From: Corinectria fuckeliana
Taxonomy: Eukaryota; Ascomycota; Sordariomycetes; Hypocreales; Nectriaceae
Direction of reading: 5' to 3'
Length of the DNA stretch: 64,000 nt
Assembly: GCA_019137255.1 (NCBI GenBank)
Contig: WPDH01000172.1
Span: 1-64,000, forward strand
Shown here: piece after piece, positions 10,249-19,794 of the stretch
How positions within the stretch are numbered: the stretch's first letter is position 1
Layout: every line of letters begins with the position of its first letter
Position numbers and translations under genes: made by a program
The notes under the pieces: model-generated
What the model was told of the DNA's origin: nothing
The model's database searches: none
What the model saw: the letters and a program-made list of their open reading frames with translations, nothing else

Positions 10249-12679
10249 GATGGCGACGGCCGATGAGGATGTGCTGTGGTGGTTGAGGGAACCGGGTCGG
10301 TCGGTCGGTCGGGGTACGGGGGACGCGGAGCAAGCGACCGTCGAAAGACCAGACAGGCAGATGCGGACGGGGACGGCGTCACCGCCGCGGAAGAAACATC
10401 CGGGGAGATCAATCGCGGAGGGCGGAAAAGGACGAGAGCGTAGACGGAGGAGGGTACAGAGGAGCAGCGAAGCAGAGAAACAGTAGGGAGTGTTGTGCGG
10501 TTTGCGGTTTGCGAAAGCGTGCGGGATGAAAAGGAAGGATTAAGGAAGATGGAGCGGGTGGAGGGCTGTCAGAGGGTGGTTGGTTGGTATTCGTACAGTG
10601 GGAAGTGGGAAAGCGGGCAGCGGCTTGGCTCAGCTCAGGCTTCTTGGCCCACGCGATGCCGCCACTCACAAGGACGAACGGACGGACGGGCAGCCAACGC
10701 ACTCGACAGTACAGGGCAGTGCAGCGTAGTCAGGGGGATGGGTAAAGCCGCTGGTAGAATGAAGGGCTGAATAAGGCCGAAATTCCCTCGGGCGAGGAAG
10801 GGCACGCAAGGGCGAACGATGCGCATACGTAGTAGTAATCGTTAAAGGAAGAGAGAGCCTAGTGGATGATACTCGTCAGCCCAGAGGTAATAAGCACGGG
10901 CGGTGCCTGGGCCTTTTTAGGTGATGATGCAGCGCAGTTTCATACCACTAACCTACCTGGTCCCCGTCCCGTTCCTGCCCCAGCGCATTACCCATTGCGC
11001 CTTGCGGGTTTCCAGTGGGCCGGTAGCCAGTTCCAGTGGGTTTCTGTACCTATTCGTAAACTACACGGCGGCTTCCGGGGCAGATGGAGCAACGGAGTCG
11101 ACGGAACCGGCGGGACGCTCGTTCGCCGTTCGCCAGGTCGGTATACCTCGGGTCTCCGTGTGGCGTGTTAATGTCACTCACCACGCCCTGGCGCACTCGA
11201 CTAACCCGCCCGCGCGGGATTCCAAGTACCCCACGACGCCCGTTCACCAGCTCTGCAGTTCCGGTGCCATGGAAACCCAAGTGCCAACTGCAAACTGCGC
11301 GCCATCCAGGCCCCAGGGTGCAGCCCGAAGATCCCTAGGAGGTATGGATCCCTCGCCGAAGCCGTGACTAAGCCTCCTCCTTTGGCCGACGACGGGCCCC
11401 TGGTTGAGTGACGTAGGCTAGTTGTTGATCTCCCCAAGGATTCGAGAGTCTTAATGCTACTATGTGGCCACCTAATTAGTACCAAAGTGGTCGCTGGTGC
11501 AGTCTATCAAACCTGGCAATGCAGCAATCCCAAAGACGACAGCATAAGTTAGAGCAGGTACTCTAATTTCCTCCTTGGCTCGTCAGGCCCAACGAAAATG
11601 CTCGCTGCCCGTTTGCATAAACGCTGTCGAGTCTGGCGGCTGCTCGCACTCGCGGAAGCACCCCAAGTTTCATGGCTTAACAGTTTCTCCCCCCCCCCCC
11701 CCCCCTTGCAGATCTAGACTTCTAGCAATTGCTACGTGTTGCTATTTTCAGCGTTATCAACGCCGCCATCTGGCAGCACCCTTGCCCCCGGATCGAGCTG
11801 AGCGATCGAAAATATCTGTCTGCTTCGGCGTAGCCGGATCAGCGCCTGTCGTTTGATACAGAACTCGGGGGCTTGGCTGGGTGCTTGCAACCTCTCGCTC
11901 GTCTGCAATCGCAAACATGGCCCTTGGAGTAAATAGGACCTGAACGGTTGCGGTGGCTAGCCTGATACTTGCTTACTTATGTACGTTGCTAGCTGAGACG
12001 AATAACCCGTCGAACGACATCGTCGAAAGCAAAAGTCACGAGGTGAGACACGGCGCCCTCGAGGCCCTGGCATCCAACTTGCTTGCGGGGCGCGTGTTTA
12101 CATCCAGAACTTGTACGAACACTTCTCAGCTGAGGATCCGGGCCTCGTCCTCGATTGCTCACTAGTCGACTGCATATTGAATTGGTTTTCTGATCTTCCC
12201 ATCATCATATCGATATTGCCTTGCCAGTTGAGACAGATCGTCAACGCCCAAGCCTGACGGGGAGGACCTGAGACATCAAATCACCTTGGCTTCATTATCC
12301 CCTTGTCAATAATGCAACAAGGGAGGTTTGATACCCTTTGTTGTTACGCATGCAGCAACATCTCCCTGGTGGTCTCTCGCCCTGATCCTGTTCATTGCTA
12401 GAGGGGCCGCTGTCATACCCGCGCAATTGTTTGCATCAAGATGCGTCACGAGCATCAGGCGCAAGAACCTAGATGTCTTCAATAAATGTGCCTGCATATT
12501 TGATCCTTAATTTCCATTGTGCATTGCGCATTGTACGTGCTACCTGTTTCGTATTCTACAAGAATTCCAGACACCCACCACATAATCGTTCTGCCCTCAT
12601 GATAGCATCACATCCAGCCAGCTATAAACCTGACAAAAAAGCAAAGTGCCAAACAGCCCAATTCCGAAAAGCCAGACTC

Positions 12680-12680
<1 letters not shown>
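10249..12680. other. Intergenic region upstream of ssh4
   Basis: Promoter side of ssh4 and downstream side of the next gene. Contains a 17-base C run at 11689-11705. Open frames are short, overlap in several frames and show no domain. No RNA gene was recognised. Confidence 0.5.

Positions 12681-12719
<39 letters not shown>
12681..12719. repeat. (TC)n microsatellite
   Basis: About 19 uninterrupted TC dinucleotides, lying ~30 bp beyond the stop codon of the minus-strand membrane protein gene, thus probably in its 3' UTR or just past it. Confidence 0.97.
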
Positions 12720-12723
<4 letters not shown>

Positions 12724-12748
12724 TCCCCTGGACTGCTTCTTCCATCAC

Positions 12749-13969
12749 TCAGTCAACCTCATCTTCCTCGTCCTGTCTCCCGCGTCGATATCCCGCCCGC
12801 CGGGTCTTCCTCTCCTCGCGGGTACGCTCTCTCTCGCGCTCCAGCTCCCGCAGTTCCGGCAACGGGTGGTGGTAGCTCTTCGTGCCCAGGTCGCTGCCAG
12901 TGTTGCTGGTCACATTGCTGGTCACGTTGCTCGACAGGTTGCTACCGCTGACGCTGTGATAGCCCTCCAGCAGGTGCTCGCTCTGCGAGGTGTCGGTCCG
13001 CTGGAAGCTAAAGTCTCGTCGCACCGGGCGGCCCGCCTCGCGCTGGCGTCGGGCCTCGGACCGCATGCGAGAGGCTTCTCGCTGCGTCTCGCGCTGCTCT
13101 CGGCGGTCCGCGACCGAGTACACCTTCCGGATGCCGGGGCCGTTGCTCTTCTTGGTGGGAGTGCCGGTGGGAGTCGTCGTGGGAGTCTTCTGGCGGTCCG
13201 ACAGCAGGTTCGTCGACACGTTTGACTCGGTGCCGGCGTTGGTCGATCCATCCCACTCCGATCCCTCAGCCTCCTTGTTCAAGCCGCCCACACGCGCCGC
13301 CTTTTCGTGTCGGTAGTTGCGCAGTTCCTTCTTGGCTACGTGCTCCGCCTCTTCGTCCATAACGCCGAGGTCGCCAACGTGTCTCTTGCTGGTGCGCTTG
13401 CCCTTCTTCTCACGCTCCCGGTCTCGCTTCTCCTGCTTGCGTCGGCGTTTCTCTCGTGCTCCAATGTCGCTCGCGCCCGCTGTGACGCCGCTCAGCGCCG
13501 TAGCCTCGGTGACGACCGTTCTTCCGTCGTCATCGTCGTGAGCCTCGTCGTGAGTGTCAGCTACATCCTTGTACACACTGCCACCGCCCAAGTTCGTCGA
13601 GGCGGTCGCCCCAGAAAGGAGGGTGCCGTTCGGGCCTCTGCGGCGCAGCACCGTCGATTTGTAGTCGTCCCAGTCATTCTCCTTGAAGTGGAAGCCTCCG
13701 TTCTTGGCCCAGAAGAAGAACCAGATGGCCCCCACCACGAAGATGACTCCGATAATAGCGAACAGCACGAAGAAGCCCACGTTGTTGATGTCGTGGGGGT
13801 CCAGCACTCCAGAGTTAGGGTCAACTGTGGGCTGGTGTCGGTCGCTGGTCTTGCTAGCCTTTCGGGCGGCCAAGACGACGTGAGCTCGGGCAACATCTCC
13901 CGACGTGCTCGAGGCTGATGGAGTAGACGAAATGACGCTCCGCAGAGTGGTGAAGAGTGTGGGAGCCAT
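12749..13969 (-). CDS. Single-pass membrane protein with charged cytosolic tail (uncharacterised)
   Basis: Intronless, 406 aa, with an ATG in good context (AGCCATGGC). Residues about 63-88 (VGFFVLFAIIGVIFVVGAIWFFFW) are a clear membrane segment, preceded by a ~60-residue Ser/Thr-rich N-terminus and followed at once by the block NGGFHFKENDWDDYKSTVLR, which looks conserved rather than low-complexity. The remaining ~300 residues are highly charged and likely disordered: a basic KRRRKQEKRDREREKKGKR run (about 175-195), Thr/Pro-rich TPTTTPTGTPTKK, a SNVTSNVTSN repeat and a coiled-coil-like RELERERERTREERKTRR near the end. A single-pass protein with the tail in the cytosol is the simplest topology. 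It has the look of a lineage-wide fungal 'hypothetical protein'; no function can be assigned. Confidence 0.85.
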   Translation of the reverse strand: MAPTLFTTLRSVISSTPSASSTSGDVARAHVVLAARKASKTSDRHQPTVDPNSGVLDPHDINNVGFFVLFAIIGVIFVVGAIWFFFWAKNGGFHFKENDWDDYKSTVLRRRGPNGTLLSGATASTNLGGGSVYKDVADTHDEAHDDDDGRTVVTEATALSGVTAGASDIGAREKRRRKQEKRDREREKKGKRTSKRHVGDLGVMDEEAEHVAKKELRNYRHEKAARVGGLNKEAEGSEWDGSTNAGTESNVSTNLLSDRQKTPTTTPTGTPTKKSNGPGIRKVYSVADRREQRETQREASRMRSEARRQREAGRPVRRDFSFQRTDTSQSEHLLEGYHSVSGSNLSSNVTSNVTSNTGSDLGTKSYHHPLPELRELERERERTREERKTRRAGYRRGRQDEEDEVD

Positions 13970-15093
13970 GGTGGGATGGATGGAATGTCGAGGTCTCGGT
14001 CGGGATATAGTGAGGTATGCAGCCTGGGCCTAGGATACCGGCTGCCCCAGCCAAGCTTGGAGGTGGTGAACGCTGGCCGTCAAGGCAAGTGGGATAGTCT
14101 TGAGCCTCAGAGAATAATCAAGATAGTCGTCGTTTTGGTGAGGGACTCGCTTTCCCGGTGGCGTTTTCGCAGATGATGGTAAGATGGAAACGGACTGAAC
14201 CGGGATAGAAGGAAGAGTGCCGGAGGACGCGCAAAGTGCGGGTGTGCTTTGTTGCAGCCTGCGTGGTTCCCCCAGAAACCAGGCGGCTGGGGTGCGTGCC
14301 AGGGCGTGCGTGCACAGGAGGGGGTTGGGCTGGGAATTTTTCAACGCTTCCCGCGATGAGTATCTAGCAGTCAAGGACCTTCTGAATCCAGATAGCTGAC
14401 ACAAAAACAAGTTATAAAGAATCGGCCTGTTCTTTTTTACTACGGCCAATGATGTTGTGCAATGTCTCTGTGCACTGCTTCTGTCGTGTCGACCGGAGAT
14501 TCTCTCCAAACCGACTCTCCAGCCAACAAAAAATGACGTCGAGAGTAAATAGTCATGCTGCTGACCAGGCAACGCTTTTTCTCACGCCTCATTGGCGGCA
14601 TCACCCTTTTTAGCCAATGACAGCTACCTACCCAGGACTGGCAGCCACGTCACCCCACTCTGTATTATGTGGGGTCCGCTTGGCAGTTCCGGCGATGCGC
14701 CGTGTCTCCATCCCGGGAGCCAGTCCCGGGATCTCCACCACGGCCCGTCCTGAGCAGAGACTTGCCGGGGAGAGAAGCTGGGCCATTCAGAGCTTTCACT
14801 GGTCCGCATACTATCTGAGTCTGAAACCAGCGTCATGCGTACTCGCGCAACAACTCTTTTGACCTCTCTAGTGCTGAGATGCTCATGCTCACTTCTTAGT
14901 GGTATACTCGCACAAACCTGCGTTCAGGTCACCCAAAATTTGCTGAACTGTCACTATATCTAAATCCAGGAACTAGCTCAATCACCTGTCCAACCTATTA
15001 TTTGTGGCTTCTGAGTTGCTATTATACATGTGAGATACCGTGTGGTCCGTACCAGAACGCCGTTCTTTTCGATCGCGATTGAAATGCACCTCC
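13970..15093. other. Intergenic region
   Basis: Promoter of the membrane protein gene and 3' flank of the next minus-strand gene. A short perfect palindrome (ATCCCGGGA, 5-nt spacer, TCCCGGGAT) lies at 14710-14732. No gene is supported. Confidence 0.5.
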
Positions 15094-17319
15094 CTAAACG
15101 ACCAAAACTCTCCTCGGCTCAGTGCTTCTGCACACCTTGATACAGCAAGCCAAGCATGCATCCCCTCGTAGAACAATGCTCACCGACGTAGAAATGGTTG
15201 CAAGTGTGAAGAATTGTAGAGCTTTCGAGCCAGCCGTACCAACAGCAAGATCGGGCATGTGTGCGCCACAAATGTCCTCTTTGAAGTCCCAAGGAGGGGA
15301 ATACGAAAAGGTTTCATCCGCACACTTGAGAATATCCTGAGAGTCATGTGTGCAGGACTCCACATATATTGTATTTCCCAGGGCATTAAAAAAATCCAAG
15401 GGCATTGTCTGGATGGCGAAAGACCGGTCATGTGCATACCTTAGGTGAAAGACGGCGAGTAGCTCATTCTTCCCTTTAACAGATATTTCCCATGACGCCT
15501 CGAAATCCTTCAACATATCTAGCGGCTGCGTTAAATCCCGGTACAGGGATGTGTCACGGAGCACATATGCTCCAGAACTACCGGAATTCCCTCGGGGGGA
15601 TGAGACGAGGTTGTACGTTTCACCTTGGTACATCAAAGTGCCCTGTAAGCAGCGAAGGCTGAGGTAGCCTTCCTTCTCAATGCAGAGTGTGTCAAACACC
15701 AACGGGTAGATGACTTGACCTCTCCCATAGGTCACAATCGCATCGGCCCGTCTTTCATCGACAGAATGTCCCACTAGAGTCCTAGCCCAATTAAGAAGTT
15801 TTCGAGCCCCAAGGTATTGAGTCTTTCCAGTCTTGAGAACTTGGAAGATTGTCTTCTTGTCCGAATACATGTTTGAATCGCCGCAAATTCCCCAACTCCG
15901 TTGACGCTGAGGGAGTAGTAACTGTTGCGAGAGCCCAAAAAGGGAGAGGGCGAAAATGTCGGAGATGAGAAAAGCCAAATTGTCAAAGAAGATGTCTTGT
16001 TCACACCTTGGATAACCCCGCGCGACTTGAGGCGTCACCGCCAGCACCCGGCAGTCGCGACATTGGCAGCGCTCTTTCAGTGATAGTAAGTGTTGGGAGA
16101 CCAATGGCAAGTCGGAAATGAGAAGTCGGTCCTCTAAGGTGGCAAACTCGTCTGGCTCCTCCAAATGTAGGAATTTACCGCATATCAGTGCGATTACTCC
16201 TATATTTGGAAGCGGGCTGAGATGGCACTGCTTTGATGCATCGTCGATACAGCTACCCCATTGATCCGGCGTTGTGGCTCGGCCGAGGTGGCCAAACCTC
16301 CCACACTCAATCCCCGCCATAACTTGAGGGATGGCGTACATGAGAGCTTCGCGGAGGACGGGGAGTACACTGGTACGAAAACCAAGGTCAAGGTGTAGCT
16401 GCGAGAGGTATACCTCAGGGGTAAGCATCAAATGATGCCGGTCCGTCGATACTGGCCCGAGTAGTTGAGTGATACTGTCCAATTGGCGATAGAATGTGAC
16501 CTTCATAGGTTTTCGGTCATTTTCATACTGCGACTTGAAAACAACAATTGTGACCAGCGGCGGCGGGTTAACTTGGGCTATGACAGCTTTATCGCTGCCC
16601 TCGAAGTATACTGTCGGGGGGACATCGAGGCACCACTTTGCGAAAGCCAAGACCCATGGAGCACAGTGAGGGCTCACTCTGACCGTTGCGCCTGTGACCT
16701 CTGACGGCCCTATTCGAGCCACTTGGCGAAAAACATCGACTAGGCCAGCAATCCCTTCGTCTGTAGGGACCTCTTCTAGCATGTTGGGAGAGTCAAACGG
16801 ACACTCTTTCTGAGACGCCAACAGCTTACCATAGCCCTTTACCGAATTGCCAAAGCCGCAACCAAGGCACCTTGCTTCAAGGCTCTCCAGGACATCAATC
16901 AGCTGCCGCCTAGACGGCACCTTTGTCAAATCGGCTTTCTGGTTCATCAATAAGGCAACAAGCGCGTTGGCTCCCTGGAGAGGGCTCATGGAGGTGAGAA
17001 AGGCAGCAGCCAGCCCTAGGAAGCGGACTCCTGCCTCGTTGGCGCCCAGATGAGTTGCGCAGTCATGTGGCTGAAAACCGATTGTCGCCTTGAAAAACAT
17101 GATCGGTTTTGGATCTGGAGTTGGGACGATGGTTTGCGTGACCTTGTCGATGGTGGTCCTGCTCATTGCTAGAGTTGCACCCAGCAGTTCACATGCGACG
17201 ATGGCTTCGATCTGGACGTTGTCGCTGTTCGCCGCATGCATGGCGCTCACAAAGGCACTGTACACAACCGATGTGGCTGAGTTGAGGCCAAATTGCATCT
17301 GGATGGGTACGGAGGACAT
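15094..17319 (-). CDS. Large uncharacterised fungal protein
   Basis: Intronless, 741 aa. The open frame extends nine codons further to a GTG, but the first ATG (CCAAGATGTCC) is at 17319, so that start is chosen. The protein is globular-looking throughout, with few low-complexity stretches. Cysteine groups stand out: CLGCGFG (about residue 150) and CQCRDCRVL (about 425), which could bind metal or be structural. A predicted hydrophobic stretch FLISDIFALSLFGLSQQLLL (about 455-475) may be buried or membrane-associated. No signal peptide and no catalytic motif were recognised. Base and codon use is slightly less GC-biased than in neighbours, which may mean faster evolution or a more recent origin. 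Function unknown. Confidence 0.8.
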   Translation of the reverse strand: MSSVPIQMQFGLNSATSVVYSAFVSAMHAANSDNVQIEAIVACELLGATLAMSRTTIDKVTQTIVPTPDPKPIMFFKATIGFQPHDCATHLGANEAGVRFLGLAAAFLTSMSPLQGANALVALLMNQKADLTKVPSRRQLIDVLESLEARCLGCGFGNSVKGYGKLLASQKECPFDSPNMLEEVPTDEGIAGLVDVFRQVARIGPSEVTGATVRVSPHCAPWVLAFAKWCLDVPPTVYFEGSDKAVIAQVNPPPLVTIVVFKSQYENDRKPMKVTFYRQLDSITQLLGPVSTDRHHLMLTPEVYLSQLHLDLGFRTSVLPVLREALMYAIPQVMAGIECGRFGHLGRATTPDQWGSCIDDASKQCHLSPLPNIGVIALICGKFLHLEEPDEFATLEDRLLISDLPLVSQHLLSLKERCQCRDCRVLAVTPQVARGYPRCEQDIFFDNLAFLISDIFALSLFGLSQQLLLPQRQRSWGICGDSNMYSDKKTIFQVLKTGKTQYLGARKLLNWARTLVGHSVDERRADAIVTYGRGQVIYPLVFDTLCIEKEGYLSLRCLQGTLMYQGETYNLVSSPRGNSGSSGAYVLRDTSLYRDLTQPLDMLKDFEASWEISVKGKNELLAVFHLRYAHDRSFAIQTMPLDFFNALGNTIYVESCTHDSQDILKCADETFSYSPPWDFKEDICGAHMPDLAVGTAGSKALQFFTLATISTSVSIVLRGDACLACCIKVCRSTEPRRVLVV

Positions 17320-18111
17320 CTTGGTTGGTGAAGTGACAGATTCCACGAGAAGGTAGTGACGTAAGGATGAGACTGTCTTCGTGCGAGTAAAGGCTCTAGA
17401 GCTTTGAACGACGAGTTGATGTTGTCTTCGGAATGAAGTGGTAAAGAAGCACCAGTGCGCCGGGTACGTTGGTAAAGTGGTTCACGAAACGGGGGGCGAG
17501 GTTGGTTTTGCAATCAACAAAGCGGGGAGACGATGGCTTTACACTCGGATCAGGCAGAAATGCAGGTTCGGTTGCAATGATGTATTCATACAACCATATC
17601 CCAACAAGCCAGCCTATCGGAACTGAGCTTAAGAGAGCTCTCGGGCTAGCACGCCGGAAGTAGACCATGTACCGTTGTGTTCCGAACTCGTGCAACTAGA
17701 GATGGAGTGTCGGTCAGATAACGGTTGAGTGGCGATGTAACAAGCCATCCATCGTGTTTCAATAGGCGGTTGTCGGGCGGCCTATCTCTTCATCCACTTC
17801 GTGACAGACACGGTGATACCTGTAGACTTGGCCGCCTTATTCTCAAGGGGGGTTGACCAACATGGCCAAGTCTACAGGCATCAACGTGTCTAACCCCCGT
17901 AAAAACAAGAAGGTAGATGCTCTACTTAGAGTCTAGGCCGTTCGTTATAGTAGGACTATTCGGGACTACACGTCTCTGGAGAGCGGAAGCTCTTCCTCGC
18001 GGACCTTGGAGGCTGAGCTTAGACCTTTGCAGTTAGGTACCTCAACTATTTGCACGCAAAGATGGCAAGCCATATCTAGTACACGATTATGCGGTCGAAA
18101 TACATCAACAA
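17320..18111. other. Intergenic region with hairpin repeat
   Basis: Upstream flank of the large uncharacterised gene and of the tRNA gene. Apart from the inverted repeat listed separately, nothing was recognised. Confidence 0.45.
17806..17891. repeat. Imperfect inverted repeat, 28-nt arms
   Basis: Left arm 17806-17833 and right arm 17864-17891 are reverse complements with only two mismatches over 28 nt, separated by a 30-nt spacer. The arms include CCTGTAGACTTGGCC and its complement. Transcribed, they would form a long hairpin. Could be the ends of a very small transposon remnant (MITE), a fold-back structure, or a hairpin RNA. The arms are not at a gene end, so it is not an obvious terminator. 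It lies ~220 bp upstream of a tRNA gene. Confidence 0.85.
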
Positions 18112-18193
18112 GCGTAATTGGTTTAGTGGTAAAATTCTCCGTTGCCATTCGAGTAACGTCGGGGAGCCCTGGGTTCGATTCCCAGATTACGCA
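18112..18193 (+). tRNA. tRNA-Gly (anticodon GCC) with an 11-nt intron
   Basis: Complete cloverleaf. The acceptor stem GCGTAAT pairs with ATTACGC (18186-18192), with discriminator A at 18193. D-arm/A-box TGGTTTAGTGG is at 18119-18129. The anticodon stem CTCCG/CGGGG encloses loop TT-GCC-A plus T. T-stem CTGGG/CCCAG encloses TTCGATT, giving B-box GGTTCGATTCC at 18172-18182. An 11-nt intron (18148-18158) sits at the canonical site after position 37. The mature tRNA is 71 nt, as usual for tRNA-Gly. Confidence 0.95.
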
Positions 18194-18227
18194 TTCAACC
18201 AGCAGATCGCATCAATGATGCTAATTC

Positions 18228-18233
18228 TTTTTT
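18228..18233 (+). terminator. RNA polymerase III terminator candidate
   Basis: A run of six T on the coding strand 35 nt after the tRNA-Gly end; the first T run of four or more downstream of the tRNA. Confidence 0.6.
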
Positions 18234-19794
18234 ACCTTATATTGTCTCCAGGCTCTAAGCTAGTAGCCATAACCCAAGCGGTTGCATCTAATATAAGTGA
18301 TCTTGTAGAGGCCTACTGTTAAGGTGATAAAAGCCTATCTTTTTTAGTTGATGCATTACTTACTATGTAAAGAATCGTGGTATGGCGTGGTGGTTGAAGT
18401 CGAACTCCACGTGTGTCTCTATCGGCCTTGCCCATTACGAAGCCCGGGGTCGGCTCGGCCCCGCGCAACCACTCCCGCATTAAAGATCTACATGCAAGGC
18501 TTACTAGAACAGGTGCTATGACCTTACACTGTCACGAGTCATGCGTCAAGGGGCACCGAGGCATTAAGCTTCATTACTTTGGTCGTGTCAATTTTGTCTA
18601 CCTGAGACGCATACTTGTCCCGCTCCCAGGCCAACTTTTGCTCGCTGTCGCCCAACAATCTCTTGGAACATACACACGCATTACCACCAACGGCAATGCC
18701 CCGACAGTACCCAGATCCCTGTGTCGGGACCCCGAGCTGATTCTATACGGTCCGGTGTCCGCCCATCCCATGTATCCGCCGCCGAGGAGCTTTGAAGCTA
18801 AGAAACTGTGCTCGCAATCGGGAGCGAAGCTAGCCCGAGCAGAAGGACGTTGTATCAGTAGATCGTTGATACCGCCCAGTCACAAGTCTAGTCCCGTACA
18901 TAAACCAAGGAGAGACAAAACAAAAAGAAAAGCATAAACAAAATAAAAACAGACGTAGATGGCATGCCAGTCGTAACAAAATTATTCTCTGCAGGGCAGC
19001 AGATGGAAGCGCGAACCTCCTTTGCCCGTACAATCTATCGCTTTGGTCGCGCGGGATGGAGTGTGTCCAAGCCGGGTCCAGTTCCTCCTCTTTCGCCATG
19101 CTCAACAATGCGATAATACAAGCTGTAACCGGAGCCATGGCTCTCAGTATCTTCCCCCAGGGAATGCATGCGAATTCGGTCGTAACAGAACAAGGAAAGA
19201 AACAAATGGGGAGGTCCAAGCCAACCCCAGCCAAGCCAGTGGACAGGGGGGTATCATGAACCAGGTAGCCCCAACCTTTCAATATCGAGTCGGTCAACAG
19301 CCGCGAGTGACAACCTCCCTTCCACGTTCGGGATATCTTCCATTACTTTCGACCAAACTCAACACAGCCCCTCGGGGGTATACATGATTTCCTCAGCAAG
19401 ATGCAGAAGTATATGCGTCGCTGGTGTATGGGGACTCAAGGGGGACAGGCCGTAGCAAGAACCCAACACTCCGTGTCTTCCCATTGCCGCTTTTGGGGGT
19501 ATCAACTTTTTCCTGCCATCAAGCCGGGGTCTCGGCCCACCAGACAAAGCCTGTGAATACAGGATCAATAGGAAAATTCCAGGTTATAGAGAACCAGGAT
19601 TCGTAGGCCGAGATGAAGAAAAGAAATCCAATCAAATGCGTCTGTCGTATCCAACTTTAATCAAAGATTAGGTGGACAGCACCGCTCGCTTCCGTCAAAG
19701 GAAAAGAGCAGAAGAAGAGAAGATAATAAATAGATAAAATCAAAGCATCGCACGCTAATCATCAACTTCGTCGTCTCTCATAAAGGAATCATCA
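18234..19794. other. Intergenic region
   Basis: Between the tRNA gene and the 3' end of the next minus-strand gene; probably includes that gene's 3' UTR (an A/T-rich stretch lies at about 19690-19745). No coding frame or RNA gene is supported. Confidence 0.45.

Noticed and set aside
12749..13918. Plus-strand open frames over the membrane protein gene
   Set aside because: Antisense shadows of a gene with a clear membrane segment and conserved-looking block on the minus strand.
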